Shown: positions 17,820 to 27,068, counted from the first letter of the stretch. The stretch: 64,000 nt of DNA from Pedobacter cryoconitis (GCF_003259615.1 NZ_QLLR01000001.1:189922-253921); one strand, 5' to 3'. Notes: a model not told the origin generated them from the letters alone. Numbers and translations are program-made.

Positions 17820-19733
17820 ATGGTATCATTTAACGAGTTTTCTACGGTTCCCAGCTTATTAAGAAACGTAGTAGAAAACATTCACAAGCCTGAAGAAACA
17901 TTCTTAATCCATAAAAAGAATAATGAATGGGAAAATATCTCCTTTAAGCAGACTTTAGACACCGCCGATGCAGTAGCTGCATTTTTCTTATCAAAAGAAG
18001 TAACTAAAGGTGACAGAATGGGACTGATGATTGAGAATGGTCCTGATTATGTATACTATGATCAGGGAATTCAGCAAATTGGTGCCATCAATGTATCTAT
18101 TTATCCTACCCTGTCAGAACAGGAAGTGGAATATATTATTAACGACTCCGGCATCAAATCTATCCTGGTCGGTAACCCATTTCTTTATAAAAAGATACTG
18201 AAGATTGCAGAAAACTGCAGACAGCTTCAATACATCATTCCTGCTTTTGCAGAATATACTAAAACAACCATTCCACAGGGGCTCGATAAAACAATTATCA
18301 GTTTTGAAGAGCTGATCAAACAAGGTAAAGAACTCGTTTCTACCTACCAGGTTAAAATCAAAGAAACAAGGGCCATCCTGCGTCCTTCAGATACCTCTTC
18401 TTTAATCTATACCTCGGGCACAACCGGCACCCCAAAAGGTGTGATGCTGTCTCACAGTAACTTCGTGGAGAATGTGAAAGTTTGTTTACAGCAAATCCCG
18501 ATCATTGATGAAACAGACGTATTCTTATCTTTTCTGCCTTTATCCCATGTCTTTGAAAGAACAGCAACCTATCATGTATGCTGCGCACAAGGCTGTAAAA
18601 TAGCTTATGCACAAAGCCTGGAATTACTGGCGAAAAACATGGCCGAGATCAAACCAACGGTCATGAGCTGCGTACCCCGTTTATTAGAGCGTATCCATGA
18701 TAAAGCCATTAAAAGCGGTACAGCAGAAGGCGGCCTGAAAGCTAAAATATTCCTTTGGGCACTGGAAACAGGACAAAACTACCGTTATGAAATTGAAGCA
18801 GGAAAAACACCAGGTATCATACTTGCTGTAGAAAAGAGAATTGCCGAGAAACTGGTATTCAGTAAAATTAAAGAGAAAACCGGTGGAAGATTAAAATTCA
18901 TGATTTCCGGCGGTGCAGCACTTCCTAAAAATGTAGGCGAATTTTTCGGTAACCTGGGTATTAAAATACTTGAAGGCTTTGGCCTCACTGAAACCTCTCC
19001 GGTCATGTCGGTTACAGAATATGACAGACAAGTTTATGGAACCGTAGGCCGGATTATCCCGGGCATAGAGGTCGCTATCCAGAACATTGAGACTAAAGAA
19101 ATGATCAGCATACAAACGCATGAATCCTTTACGCCAGATTTTGAGTGTGCTGAAGGTGAAATTATTGTGCGCGGCCATTGCGTAATGCAAGGCTATTTTA
19201 ATAAACCTGCAGAAACTGCTGAAGCCATCGATAAAAACAACTGGTTTCATACCGGTGATATTGGCCGTTTCTATAAAGGCAACCTTCAGATTACTGACCG
19301 TTTAAAGAATATGATCGTCAATGCTTACGGAAAGAACGTTTATCCTACCCCGGTAGAAAATATCTATCTGAAAAGTCTTAAAATAGAATCCTTATTTTTA
19401 ATCGGCGATAAAAGAGAATACCTGACTGCTATTATTATTCCGAACAGAGAAAGCCTGCAGGAAAAATTCAATTTACCCGACGCTTATTTCTTACAGCCTG
19501 ATATTTTCATCAATGAACCGGAAATTGTAGACTGGATCGGACAGGACATCAGGAAACTATCCAATGAGCTCTCTAAATTTGAGCGCATCAAGAACTTCAG
19601 GATTAAAAGAAACCCATTCAGCATTGAAGACGGGGAGATTACACCTACCATGAAAATAAAGCGTAAGGTGGTCGAAAAGATCTATGCAGAAGCGATCAAT
19701 GAGCTGTATACAGAAGCTGTAGAGGCAGATTAA
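17820..19733 (+). CDS. Long-chain fatty acid-CoA ligase (AMP-forming)
   Basis: A 637-residue ANL-superfamily enzyme. The ATP/AMP signature YTSGTTGTPKGVMLSH is near residues 196-211, with GFGLTETSPV and the hinge region GDIGRF / ITDRLKNMIV later. It resembles the Fad15-type long-chain acyl-CoA synthetases that activate fatty acids for degradation or lipid synthesis. It is probably cytosolic and membrane-associated. It is monocistronic, between the isc terminator and lysS. Confidence 0.9.
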   Translation: MVSFNEFSTVPSLLRNVVENIHKPEETFLIHKKNNEWENISFKQTLDTADAVAAFFLSKEVTKGDRMGLMIENGPDYVYYDQGIQQIGAINVSIYPTLSEQEVEYIINDSGIKSILVGNPFLYKKILKIAENCRQLQYIIPAFAEYTKTTIPQGLDKTIISFEELIKQGKELVSTYQVKIKETRAILRPSDTSSLIYTSGTTGTPKGVMLSHSNFVENVKVCLQQIPIIDETDVFLSFLPLSHVFERTATYHVCCAQGCKIAYAQSLELLAKNMAEIKPTVMSCVPRLLERIHDKAIKSGTAEGGLKAKIFLWALETGQNYRYEIEAGKTPGIILAVEKRIAEKLVFSKIKEKTGGRLKFMISGGAALPKNVGEFFGNLGIKILEGFGLTETSPVMSVTEYDRQVYGTVGRIIPGIEVAIQNIETKEMISIQTHESFTPDFECAEGEIIVRGHCVMQGYFNKPAETAEAIDKNNWFHTGDIGRFYKGNLQITDRLKNMIVNAYGKNVYPTPVENIYLKSLKIESLFLIGDKREYLTAIIIPNRESLQEKFNLPDAYFLQPDIFINEPEIVDWIGQDIRKLSNELSKFERIKNFRIKRNPFSIEDGEITPTMKIKRKVVEKIYAEAINELYTEAVEAD

Positions 19734-19764
19734 AAATTCTAAAAAAAAACAGCCTCTAATTTAG

Positions 19765-19773
19765 TATTTTTGC
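19765..19773 (+). promoter_or_regulatory. Candidate -7 box for lysS
   Basis: TATTTTTGC fits TAnnTTTGC. The mRNA leader of about 70 nt would contain two small hairpins: CTGAAC/GTTCAG around 19780-19796, and CGGC-GAAA-GCCG with a GNRA tetraloop at about 19820-19831. No -33 TTG is seen. Confidence 0.4.
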
Positions 19774-19845
19774 AGCTGCCTGAACACAGCGTTCAGACAA
19801 CGATAAATTAGAGCTTATCCGGCGAAAGCCGAATATAAAACATAT

Positions 19846-21567
19846 ATGAGTACAGGATTATCAGAATTAGAAATACTGCGCAGAAACGCGCTTACTCAGT
19901 TACGTGAACTGGGCATTGATCCATATCCGCCTGAAGGATATGAAATCAATACAAATGCAGCCGATATACTGGCTAATTACGAAAATAATAAGGAGGCTTA
20001 TCAAAAGGTAAGTTTTGCAGGCAGGATCATGACCCGCCGTATTATGGGAAGTGCAGCTTTTGTAGAAATACAAGATGCTACCGGCCGTATCCAGGTTTAT
20101 TTAAAGAGAGACGAACTTTGTCCTGAGGAGGATAAAACACTATACAATACCGTTTTTAAGAAATTACTGGACCTTGGTGATTTCATCGGGATCAAAGGTT
20201 ATGTGTTTACCACCCAAACAGGTGAAATCTCTGTACACGTAACTGAATTCAAATTACTGGCTAAATCATTAAAACCTCTTCCAATCGTTAAACGTGATGA
20301 AGACGGAAACATTTTTGATGGTTTTACTGATCCTGAATTAAGATACAGACAACGTTATGTAGATCTGACCGTAAATCCGGACTTTAAACAGATTTTTATT
20401 ACCCGTTCTAAGGTAATCAATACCATGAGAGCTTACTTCGATGAGCAGGGCTGGATGGAAGTGGAAACACCTATCCTGCAGGCTATCCATGGTGGAGCAG
20501 CAGCGCGTCCGTTTAATACACACCACAATACCCTGGATATGCCTTTATATCTGAGAATTGCGAATGAGCTGTACTTAAAAAGACTGATCGTTGCTGGTTT
20601 TGACGGTGTATATGAGTTCGGAAAAATGTTCAGAAATGAAGGTATGGACCGTACACATAACCCTGAATTCACCTCGATGGAAATCTATGTAGCTTACAAA
20701 GATTATATCTGGATGATGGGCATGGTAGAAGCCTGCCTGGAAAAAGTAGCATTAGCTACGCATGGTTCGGCTATCGTTAAAGTTGGCGAACATGAAATTA
20801 ACTTTGCAGGGCCTTACGAGAAACTGACCATGTATGAATCTATTCAGAAATATACAGGGATCGACGTTTCAGCAATGACCGAAGAGCAGCTTAAAGAGAC
20901 TTGTAAAAGCCTGAACATAGAGGTTGATCCTTCTATGGGCCGCGGAAAACTGGTTGATGAATTATTCAGTGAAAAAGTAGAAGCTAGTTTAATCCAGCCA
21001 ACTTACATTACTGACTATCCGATTGAAATGACTCCGCTGGCTAAAAAGCACCGCAGTTCAGCAGGTTTGGTAGAGCGTTTCGAACTCTTTGTAATGGGTA
21101 AAGAAATCGGGAATGCTTATACAGAGCTGAATGACCCTATCGATCAGAAAGAGCGTTTTGAAGAACAGTTAAAACTGGCTGCAAGAGGTGATGACGAAGC
21201 GATGGCGATGGATGATGACTTTATTCGCGCACTGGAATACGGTATGCCTCCTACCTCAGGTTTAGGTATTGGTATTGACCGTTTAGTGATGCTGATGACT
21301 AACCAGTCTACGATCCAGGAAGTTCTTTTCTTCCCTCAGATGAGGCCGGAGAAAAAAGCTAAAATCACTACGGATGAAGATTTCGTGAATGCAGGTATCC
21401 CTGCCGACTGGGTTCAGGTGATCCGTAAAATGGGTTTCAATACGATAGAAGACTTAGCGGGAGCGAATGCAAACAAGGTATTTAATGATTTGGGCGGTAT
21501 GCGTAAAAAGTTGAAAATTGAGTTGGCTATGCCGACCAAAGAAGAGGTAACCGCCTGGTTCTCTTAA
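19846..21567 (+). CDS. lysS: Lysyl-tRNA synthetase, class II, with C-terminal extension
   Basis: A 573-residue class II LysRS. The N-terminal OB anticodon-binding domain is followed by motif 2 ([16 protein letters not shown]) and motif 3 ([12 protein letters not shown]). The core ends at LFFPQMRPE near residue 503, as in typical bacterial enzymes. About 70 further residues follow, with [21 protein letters not shown] and [10 protein letters not shown], resembling a small helical, helix-hairpin-helix-like domain. I infer a tRNA- or protein-contact role for that extension. Confidence 0.96.
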   Translation: MSTGLSELEILRRNALTQLRELGIDPYPPEGYEINTNAADILANYENNKEAYQKVSFAGRIMTRRIMGSAAFVEIQDATGRIQVYLKRDELCPEEDKTLYNTVFKKLLDLGDFIGIKGYVFTTQTGEISVHVTEFKLLAKSLKPLPIVKRDEDGNIFDGFTDPELRYRQRYVDLTVNPDFKQIFITRSKVINTMRAYFDEQGWMEVETPILQAIHGGAAARPFNTHHNTLDMPLYLRIANELYLKRLIVAGFDGVYEFGKMFRNEGMDRTHNPEFTSMEIYVAYKDYIWMMGMVEACLEKVALATHGSAIVKVGEHEINFAGPYEKLTMYESIQKYTGIDVSAMTEEQLKETCKSLNIEVDPSMGRGKLVDELFSEKVEASLIQPTYITDYPIEMTPLAKKHRSSAGLVERFELFVMGKEIGNAYTELNDPIDQKERFEEQLKLAARGDDEAMAMDDDFIRALEYGMPPTSGLGIGIDRLVMLMTNQSTIQEVLFFPQMRPEKKAKITTDEDFVNAGIPADWVQVIRKMGFNTIEDLAGANANKVFNDLGGMRKKLKIELAMPTKEEVTAWFS

Positions 21568-21587
21568 CATAATCATAACAAAAATTT

Positions 21588-21628
21588 AAAGGCCTGCTAC
21601 ATTGATATATAGCAGGCCTTTTCTATTT
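21588..21628 (+). terminator. Terminator of lysS
   Basis: AAAGGCCTGCTA (21588-21599) and TAGCAGGCCTTT (21610-21621) form a 12-bp perfect stem followed by TTCTATTTTT. Confidence 0.9.
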
Positions 21629-21653
21629 TTAGCAAACAATAAAATTGAATGTT

Positions 21654-21866
21654 ATGAATAATTCAAGTCTGGAGATAACTGAAAACGAATACTGCATAAA
21701 ATTAAGTAAAGATGCCTTTGATCTGTCCCTGATCCGTCAGCTTATCAAAAGAATTCAATCTGAGCAATTGTTTTTCAGCAGAAAAAAAGAAGGTATGGAA
21801 GAAGATATTATCAGCCGCGGTGCTATGGGAACGGTTGATACTTTCGACCATCTGAATGATAAATAA
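21654..21866 (+). CDS. Small conserved hypothetical protein
   Basis: A 70-residue soluble protein from the ATG at 21654; a TTG three codons earlier is in frame but poorer. It contains the helical stretch AFDLSLIRQLIKRIQSEQLF and an acidic C terminus. It has no signal peptide and no partner gene that would indicate a toxin-antitoxin pair. Function is unknown. Confidence 0.65.
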   Translation: MNNSSLEITENEYCIKLSKDAFDLSLIRQLIKRIQSEQLFFSRKKEGMEEDIISRGAMGTVDTFDHLNDK

Positions 21867-21893
21867 AAAAAGCCACATGATGTGGCTTTTTTT
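21865..21893. terminator. Bidirectional terminator
   Basis: AAAAAAAGCCACA pairs with TGTGGCTTTTTTT across a 3-nt loop, between convergent genes. Confidence 0.88.
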
Positions 21894-21919
21894 ATAATGC
21901 TATATTAATTCCTGATGAA

Positions 21920-22459
21920 CTACCTGTATCTTACTTGCTGCTGCTTATCCATCATGCCCAGCTGATCTTTCATTTGTTTGATCTGATCTGCCAGTAATTT
22001 GTTTTTATCAGCTTTCTTAGCTTCTGTCAGATAAATCTGAGCTTCTCTTTTATTACGTTTACCCATTGCAATACCAGCTAAGCTTAATTTCGCCAGTGCG
22101 ATATTGTGATCCATCTGCATCCCTAAAGCCAAAGCTTTCTTGAAATACTTTTCAGACTGCATTGGTGCTTTTCTTGATTCAATCAAACCGATTAACAATT
22201 GATAGTAACCATGCTGAGGTCTGATCAATTGAGTTTCATAATTTGTTATTCTATTTAAAAAGCGCTCCGCTTTAGGCATATCATCTTTACGTAAAAACCA
22301 TTGTGCAAGCAGCATGTTTTCGTTGTAGAAAAAAGTAGCAACGATTAGTATACTAATCAATACAGCTAAAACTCCCCAACCCCAAAAACCGAAAATCATA
22401 AGTGCTACCGCACCCCCCAGTATCACAAAAGCTGCGATAAGTCTTACTATGTTTGGCAT
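21920..22459 (-). CDS. Membrane-anchored tetratricopeptide-like protein
   Basis: A 179-residue protein. Two hydrophobic N-terminal segments (IVRLIAAFVILGGAVALMI and WGWGVLAVLISILIVATFF) precede a soluble C-terminal region of helix-turn-helix repeats. These resemble TPRs: AERFLNRI, SEKYFKKALALG and AQIYLTEAKKAD. The tail is Gln/Lys rich. The topology places the repeats in one compartment, probably the cytosol. The partner is unknown. It is divergent from the thioredoxin-ung pair. Confidence 0.75.
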   Translation of the reverse strand: MPNIVRLIAAFVILGGAVALMIFGFWGWGVLAVLISILIVATFFYNENMLLAQWFLRKDDMPKAERFLNRITNYETQLIRPQHGYYQLLIGLIESRKAPMQSEKYFKKALALGMQMDHNIALAKLSLAGIAMGKRNKREAQIYLTEAKKADKNKLLADQIKQMKDQLGMMDKQQQVRYR

Positions 22460-22559
22460 ATCTATTTTTAATTATTTCGTGCAAATATCGTGTTTATATA
22501 CCAAAAATCAGATTTAAATTTAAAACAGATTCTAAAAATGTTTATCTCATTTTGATGCT

Positions 22560-22567
22560 TATCTTTG
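22560..22567 (+). promoter_or_regulatory. Candidate -7 box for the thioredoxin-ung operon
   Basis: TATCTTTG fits TAnnTTTG and abuts the 24-bp hairpin directly downstream. No -33 TTG is at the expected distance. Confidence 0.45.
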
Positions 22568-22625
22568 TTAAAACCTGACCAGAATCATTATCCAACCAGG
22601 AATAATGATTCTGGTCAGGTTTTAA
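22568..22625. repeat. Perfect 24-bp inverted repeat with 10-nt loop
   Basis: Arms at 22568-22591 and 22602-22625 are fully complementary and begin TTAAAACCTGACCAGAATCA. It lies in the divergent region upstream of the thioredoxin gene. If the -7 box at 22560-22567 is used, the arms fold at the very 5' end of the mRNA. There is no T run on either side, so it does not look like a terminator. It may instead stabilise the mRNA, bind a dimeric regulator, or be a small palindromic repeat. Confidence 0.85.
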
Positions 22626-22652
22626 ACACCAAAACTAAAGGCGAAATAAAAT

Positions 22653-23060
22653 ATGCTAAATACAGCTGCCCGGGAGAAACTATTTGAATCTCCGGAAATG
22701 AAAGCACAATACGCTATAGAATACCCAGACTACGTGCCCGGTCCTGAGGCTGTACAAAAGCTAAAATCATTGTTTCAGGATATAAAGGTTACGATCGTAC
22801 TGGGAACCTGGTGCAGCGACTGCAGAAGACAAGTACCCCGTTTGTACAAGGTTCTGGATGAGGCTGGTTTTTTAGCAGAACAAATCACACTGATCTTTGT
22901 TGATGAATCAAAAAAGGCATCTGGTGGATTAACCGATCACCTGAATATAGACAAGGTTCCCACTTTCATCTTTACCGAAAATGGAAAAGAGATCGGCAGA
23001 ATTACAGAATCACCCTTAGTTACGCTGGAAAGCGATATGATTGAAATACTTACTAAATAA
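22653..23060 (+). CDS. Thioredoxin family protein
   Basis: A 135-residue single-domain thioredoxin fold. The active-site stretch is GTWCSDCRRQVPRL (CxxC) near residues 54-57, and a cis-Pro sits in DKVPTFIFTENG. There is no signal peptide, so it is cytosolic. It is located 6 bp upstream of ung, a probable two-gene operon. The link of a thiol-disulfide protein to uracil repair is presumably only through shared expression. Confidence 0.85.
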   Translation: MLNTAAREKLFESPEMKAQYAIEYPDYVPGPEAVQKLKSLFQDIKVTIVLGTWCSDCRRQVPRLYKVLDEAGFLAEQITLIFVDESKKASGGLTDHLNIDKVPTFIFTENGKEIGRITESPLVTLESDMIEILTK

Positions 23061-23066
23061 AATAAA

Positions 23067-23744
23067 ATGTCAGCAGCATTAGAACCAGGCTGGTTAAAAG
23101 TACTGGAACCTGAATTTGAAAAAGAATACATGAAAAACCTGAAGGCTTTTCTCCTGCAGGAAAAAGAAACAGGAAAAACAGTGTATCCCAAAGGGGCAGA
23201 TATTTTTGCAGCCTTTAACCATACCCCTTTTGACAAAGTAGAAGTGGTGATCTTAGGTCAGGACCCTTACCATGGAGACGGGCAGGCACATGGTCTTTCT
23301 TTCTCTGTTCAAAAAGGAGTGGCTACCCCCCCTTCATTAAAGAATATTTATAAAGAACTGGAAACAGATATAGCAGGGTTTAAAACGCCAAATCATGGTA
23401 ACCTGACACAATGGGCCGATGAGGGTGTACTACTACTGAACGCATCCCTTACGGTTAGAGCACATGAACCGGGTTCCCATCAGGGTAAAGGCTGGGAAGC
23501 ATTCACAGACCAGGCGATCAGTCAGCTTTCTGATAAAAAAACAGGATTGGTGTTTTTATTGTGGGGTAAGTTTGCACAACAAAAAGCAGCACTGATTGAT
23601 GAAACAAAACATACAGTTTTAAAATCTGCACATCCATCACCATTTTCTGCCTACACCGGATTTTTCGGCAGTAAACATTTCTCGAAAACAAATGAAATTC
23701 TGATTGCTGAAGGAAAGAAGCCAGTTAACTGGCAGATCAGTTAA
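23067..23744 (+). CDS. ung: Uracil-DNA glycosylase, family 1
   Basis: A 225-residue UDG. The water-activating motif is GQDPYHGDGQAHGLSFSV with Asp66. The DNA-intercalation loop HPSPFSAYTGFFGSKHFS carries the catalytic His. It removes uracil from DNA to start base-excision repair. It is cotranscribed with the thioredoxin gene. Confidence 0.97.
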   Translation: MSAALEPGWLKVLEPEFEKEYMKNLKAFLLQEKETGKTVYPKGADIFAAFNHTPFDKVEVVILGQDPYHGDGQAHGLSFSVQKGVATPPSLKNIYKELETDIAGFKTPNHGNLTQWADEGVLLLNASLTVRAHEPGSHQGKGWEAFTDQAISQLSDKKTGLVFLLWGKFAQQKAALIDETKHTVLKSAHPSPFSAYTGFFGSKHFSKTNEILIAEGKKPVNWQIS

Positions 23745-23777
23745 TCTTAAATTGGCACCACACATTGGTGACGAAAC

Positions 23778-23880
23778 AGTTTATAGCTTCTTTTTGAGCG
23801 AAACGATGAAAATTAGTTTCTGGTAGCTTTCCTACCAGAAATTAATTTGAAGAAGTTGTAGCTAAAAAGAAGTATAAACT
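23778..23880. repeat. 103-bp long imperfect inverted repeat abutting the lrp stop
   Basis: Two 49-nt arms (23778-23826 and 23832-23880) pair with a 5-nt loop. The loop-proximal part of the stem, TTTCTGGTAG/CTACCAGAAA, is perfect. The outer ends AGTTTATA/TATAAACT and CTTCTTTTT/AAAAAGAAG also match, with looser pairing between. It lies between convergent ung and the Lrp gene and overlaps the Lrp stop codon (23879-23881) by two bases. It may terminate both genes or stabilise their 3' ends. It could also be a mobile palindromic repeat. Confidence 0.8.
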
Positions 23881-24349
23881 AATATTCCAGGGGAACGATC
23901 GGCTCTTTCTTCGTAGTAGACATGATCATCATCGTCTGAAAAGTCTTCACCACGCTGATTTTACTGATCTTATCCATAATTAAACGCTCGTAAGCCTTAA
24001 TATCACTCACATAGACTTTCAACAGGAAATCTGCCTGTCCGGTCACATGGTGACATTCAGTAATTTCTTTAATCTGGTTTACCTCATCCAAAAATATCTG
24101 GATCGTGTTGTTCTTATGGAAGTCCAGTTGTACCTGGATAAACGTTTTAATGCCTAAACCCAGTTTCTCTTCATCCACTAACGCATGGTAACTCTTAATG
24201 AAACCGGACATCTCCAGTTTTCTTACTCTTTCTAAAGTAGGTGCTGGCGACAACCCAATTTCCTGCGATAAAAGCAAATTGGTTATTCTTCCGTTTTCTT
24301 GTAAAAGTTTAAGTATTTTAAAATCTATCTTATCTAATTCTGCTGCCAT
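23879..24349 (-). CDS. Lrp/AsnC family transcriptional regulator
   Basis: A 156-residue regulator. An N-terminal winged HTH (FKILKLLQENGRITNLLLSQEIGLSPAPTLERVRKLE) is followed by an alpha/beta RAM (AsnC_trans_reg) domain with CHHVTGQADFLLKVYV. It probably forms ring-like oligomers and binds an amino acid. The 137-bp region to mntR is divergent, so control of mntR is possible but not shown. Confidence 0.9.
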   Translation of the reverse strand: MAAELDKIDFKILKLLQENGRITNLLLSQEIGLSPAPTLERVRKLEMSGFIKSYHALVDEEKLGLGIKTFIQVQLDFHKNNTIQIFLDEVNQIKEITECHHVTGQADFLLKVYVSDIKAYERLIMDKISKISVVKTFQTMMIMSTTKKEPIVPLEY

Positions 24350-24456
24350 TTTTCCGATCTTGAACCCAAAGGTAGAATAAGAACACCTTATTTACCAAAT
24401 TTAATTCTAAAAATAAACATAAAAATTATGCTTTATTCTATTCAATAATTTTTAGA

Positions 24457-24482
24457 TTTACCTAAAACTATTATTAGGCTAA
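24457..24482. promoter_or_regulatory. Candidate MntR/DtxR-type operator
   Basis: TTTACCTAA (24457-24465) and TTAGGCTAA (24474-24482) are inverted half-sites (TTAGGnnAA) with 8 bp between. They lie 4 bp upstream of the start of the DtxR-family gene. TTAGGCTAA resembles the DtxR/IdeR half-site, suggesting metal-dependent autoregulation of mntR-mntH. Confidence 0.5.
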
Positions 24483-24486
24483 TAAA

Positions 24487-25152
24487 ATGCACTCATTTAC
24501 TGAAGAGAATTACCTTAAAGTCATTTATCATATCTCCCAGACAGAGCCAGGGACTGTGCAAACCAATGCGATTGCCAGTGGATTGAACACTAAAGCCGCC
24601 TCTGTAACTGACATGCTTAAAAAGCTGGCAGATAAGCAATTAATTGACTATATTAAGTACCAGGGAGTCACACTAACTGAAAAAGGGAAAATTGCAGCGA
24701 TCAAAGTCATCAGGAAACACCGCTTATGGGAAGTCTTTTTAGTAGACAAACTCAAATTCAGGTGGGATGAAGTCCACGATATAGCAGAAGAACTCGAACA
24801 TATTAACTCTTCCATATTGGTAGAGCGGTTAGATGATTTTCTTGGTTTTCCCAAGAGAGATCCGCATGGTGATCCTATTCCTGATCAGCATGGAAACTTT
24901 GAACCTTCTGCACATATACACCTTCATGAAATTGCGAAAGGAAAAAAAGGGATCATCATCGGGGTCAGTGAACATTCTTCTCCTTTTTTAATCCACCTGG
25001 AGAAGCTGGGCCTGACCATAGGGGTTACGATAGCCATCGATGGGATTACAGCCTATGATGGTTCAGTAGAACTCTTGGTAAATGATCAAAAGATAAATGT
25101 GAGCCGCAAAGTAGCGCAGCACATCCTGGTTAAATTAGAAGAAGCTCAGTAA
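24487..25152 (+). CDS. mntR: Metal-dependent DtxR-family repressor (MntR-like)
   Basis: A 221-residue regulator. The N-terminal winged helix starts TEENYLKVIYHISQ and includes TNAIASGLNTKAASVTDMLKKL. A dimerisation domain with metal-site residues follows (EELEHINSSILVERLDDFL, FPKRDPHGDPIP). A C-terminal SH3/FeoA-like domain starts near 160. It is 22 bp upstream of an Nramp transporter gene, so it probably represses manganese (or iron) uptake when metal is sufficient. Confidence 0.9.
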   Translation: MHSFTEENYLKVIYHISQTEPGTVQTNAIASGLNTKAASVTDMLKKLADKQLIDYIKYQGVTLTEKGKIAAIKVIRKHRLWEVFLVDKLKFRWDEVHDIAEELEHINSSILVERLDDFLGFPKRDPHGDPIPDQHGNFEPSAHIHLHEIAKGKKGIIIGVSEHSSPFLIHLEKLGLTIGVTIAIDGITAYDGSVELLVNDQKINVSRKVAQHILVKLEEAQ

Positions 25153-25174
25153 TTATTAAAAGAATTTTCAGCTG

Positions 25175-27037
25175 ATGAAGCAAACAGAATCATTAAGTGA
25201 AGTACATCAAAGTGTAGACACCGGTAAGCGCACCGGGTGGCGAAGAATATTGTCTTTTATTGGCCCGGCTTACCTGGTCAGTGTAGGTTATATGGACCCC
25301 GGAAACTGGGCAACCGATCTTGCAGGAGGTAGTAAATTTGGCTATCAGTTAATCTGGGTATTGCTGATGTCGAACTTAATCGCCTTGTTATTACAATCTT
25401 TAAGCGCAAGACTGGGGATTGTAAGAGGATTGGATTTAGCGCAGGCTTCCAGAAACGCCTATCCCAAATGGGTCAACATTCCCCTGTTTGGTTTAGCGCA
25501 GACCGCCATTGTAGCCTGTGACCTTGCCGAGATTATAGGTATGGCCATCGGCTTGAACCTGCTCTTCAGCCTTCCGCTGATCTGGGGCATCAGTATTACC
25601 ATTTTTGATACCGTGTTACTTTTGTTCCTAATGAACAAAGGCATGCGGAAAATGGAAGTTTTCATTGTTTCTATGGTTTTCATTGTAGGGCTCTCCTTTT
25701 TAGTAGAAATGTTTATTGTGGAGCCTTCCTTAAAAGAAATCGTGAAAGGACTGGAGCCCTCTGTACTTTCCGGACAGGCCCTGTATATTGCTATTGGTAT
25801 TATCGGTGCCACCGTGATGCCGCATAACCTCTACCTGCACTCCTCTTTAGTTCAGACCAGGAAATTTGAGCGCGATGACAAAGGAATCAAAGAAGCTATT
25901 AAATTCAACTTTATAGACACTGCTGTTGCACTTAACCTTGCCTTTTTTGTGAACGCAGCGATCCTGATTCTGGCTGCAGCTGCCTTTTATAAAAATGGAA
26001 TGCACGAAGTTGCAGAAATACAGGATGCCTATAAACTGCTTGGACATATATTTGGCGGTGTTGCGCCAACCCTTTTCGCCATTGCACTGATTGCCGCCGG
26101 ACAAAGTTCTACCATTACCGGTACACTGGCAGGACAGATTGTGATGGAAGGTCACCTGAACCTGAGGATACAACCCTGGATACGCCGTTTAATTACCCGT
26201 TTACTAGCCATTATTCCTGCCTTTTTCACGATTCTTTATTTCGGAAACGATGCACTGAGTGGTTTACTGATCCTAAGCCAGGTCGTACTAAGTTTACAAC
26301 TCGGCTTTGCCGTGATCCCACTGATTCATTTCACTTCTGATAAAAAAGAAATGAAAGGTTTTGCAATCAAACTCTGGGTAAAAATACTGGCATGGATCAG
26401 TGCTGCTGTAATTGTGGCCCTGAATATTAAACTCGTGATAGAAGAGATCTCAGGATGGGCAACCACTACCCACGGCTGGTATATTTATGGACTGATTATT
26501 CCGGCTGCGATCCTGATCGGGCTGCTTTTACTCTATGTTTTCGTTTATCCGATGCTCAGGTCCAGCACTACCCTAAGAAAAAACATTCCACACGGTAATG
26601 CACTGGCTATTGATCCGGTAGATCAGATCCACTATACGCGGATCGGTATTACTGTAGACTTTTCAAAAAATGACCTGAACACGATCCGTCATGCACTGAT
26701 TCAGGGCGGTAAAAAAGCAGATTATCACTTAATCCATATCGTTGAAACTGCAGGCGCTCAGTATCATGGCAAAGCTGCCCTCGATCATGAAACACTAAGT
26801 GATGCAGAAAACCTGAAGAAATACGGGCAGAACCTGGCCGATCTGGGTTATCATGGCATTCCACATATCGGTTTTGGAGGAGCAGCACGTGCGATTGCAG
26901 AGATCACTAAAACCAACGATTTACAGTTACTCGTAATGGGTGCACATGGGCATAAAGGACTGAAAGACTTGATTTTCGGCACTACTGTAGATGCCGTAAG
27001 ACATAAAATAACTATACCGGTATTGGTGGTCAGATAA
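25175..27037 (+). CDS. mntH: Nramp divalent metal transporter fused to a universal stress protein domain
   Basis: A 620-residue fusion. Residues to about 460 form an Nramp transporter with about 11 membrane segments: the TM1 metal motif MDPGNW, the TM6 motif VMPHNLYLHS and the transport motif GQSSTITGTLAGQ. The C-terminal part, about 480-620, is a cytosolic universal stress protein domain ending in GAHGHKGLKDLIFG, the USP ATP-binding pattern. Proton-driven Mn(II)/Fe(II) import is the expected activity. The USP domain might sense ATP or stress and tune transport. It is regulated with mntR. Confidence 0.93.
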   Translation: MKQTESLSEVHQSVDTGKRTGWRRILSFIGPAYLVSVGYMDPGNWATDLAGGSKFGYQLIWVLLMSNLIALLLQSLSARLGIVRGLDLAQASRNAYPKWVNIPLFGLAQTAIVACDLAEIIGMAIGLNLLFSLPLIWGISITIFDTVLLLFLMNKGMRKMEVFIVSMVFIVGLSFLVEMFIVEPSLKEIVKGLEPSVLSGQALYIAIGIIGATVMPHNLYLHSSLVQTRKFERDDKGIKEAIKFNFIDTAVALNLAFFVNAAILILAAAAFYKNGMHEVAEIQDAYKLLGHIFGGVAPTLFAIALIAAGQSSTITGTLAGQIVMEGHLNLRIQPWIRRLITRLLAIIPAFFTILYFGNDALSGLLILSQVVLSLQLGFAVIPLIHFTSDKKEMKGFAIKLWVKILAWISAAVIVALNIKLVIEEISGWATTTHGWYIYGLIIPAAILIGLLLLYVFVYPMLRSSTTLRKNIPHGNALAIDPVDQIHYTRIGITVDFSKNDLNTIRHALIQGGKKADYHLIHIVETAGAQYHGKAALDHETLSDAENLKKYGQNLADLGYHGIPHIGFGGAARAIAEITKTNDLQLLVMGAHGHKGLKDLIFGTTVDAVRHKITIPVLVVR

Positions 27038-27068
27038 CCTGCCGCAATCCTATAACCATTGTAAAATT

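Noticed and set aside
21654..21866. Toxin-antitoxin pair with the neighbouring TPR protein
   Set aside because: The genes are convergent, the neighbour is a membrane protein, and there is no overlap or toxin motif.
25459..25812. Open frame antisense to the Nramp transporter
   Set aside because: The transporter motifs on the other strand explain the sequence.
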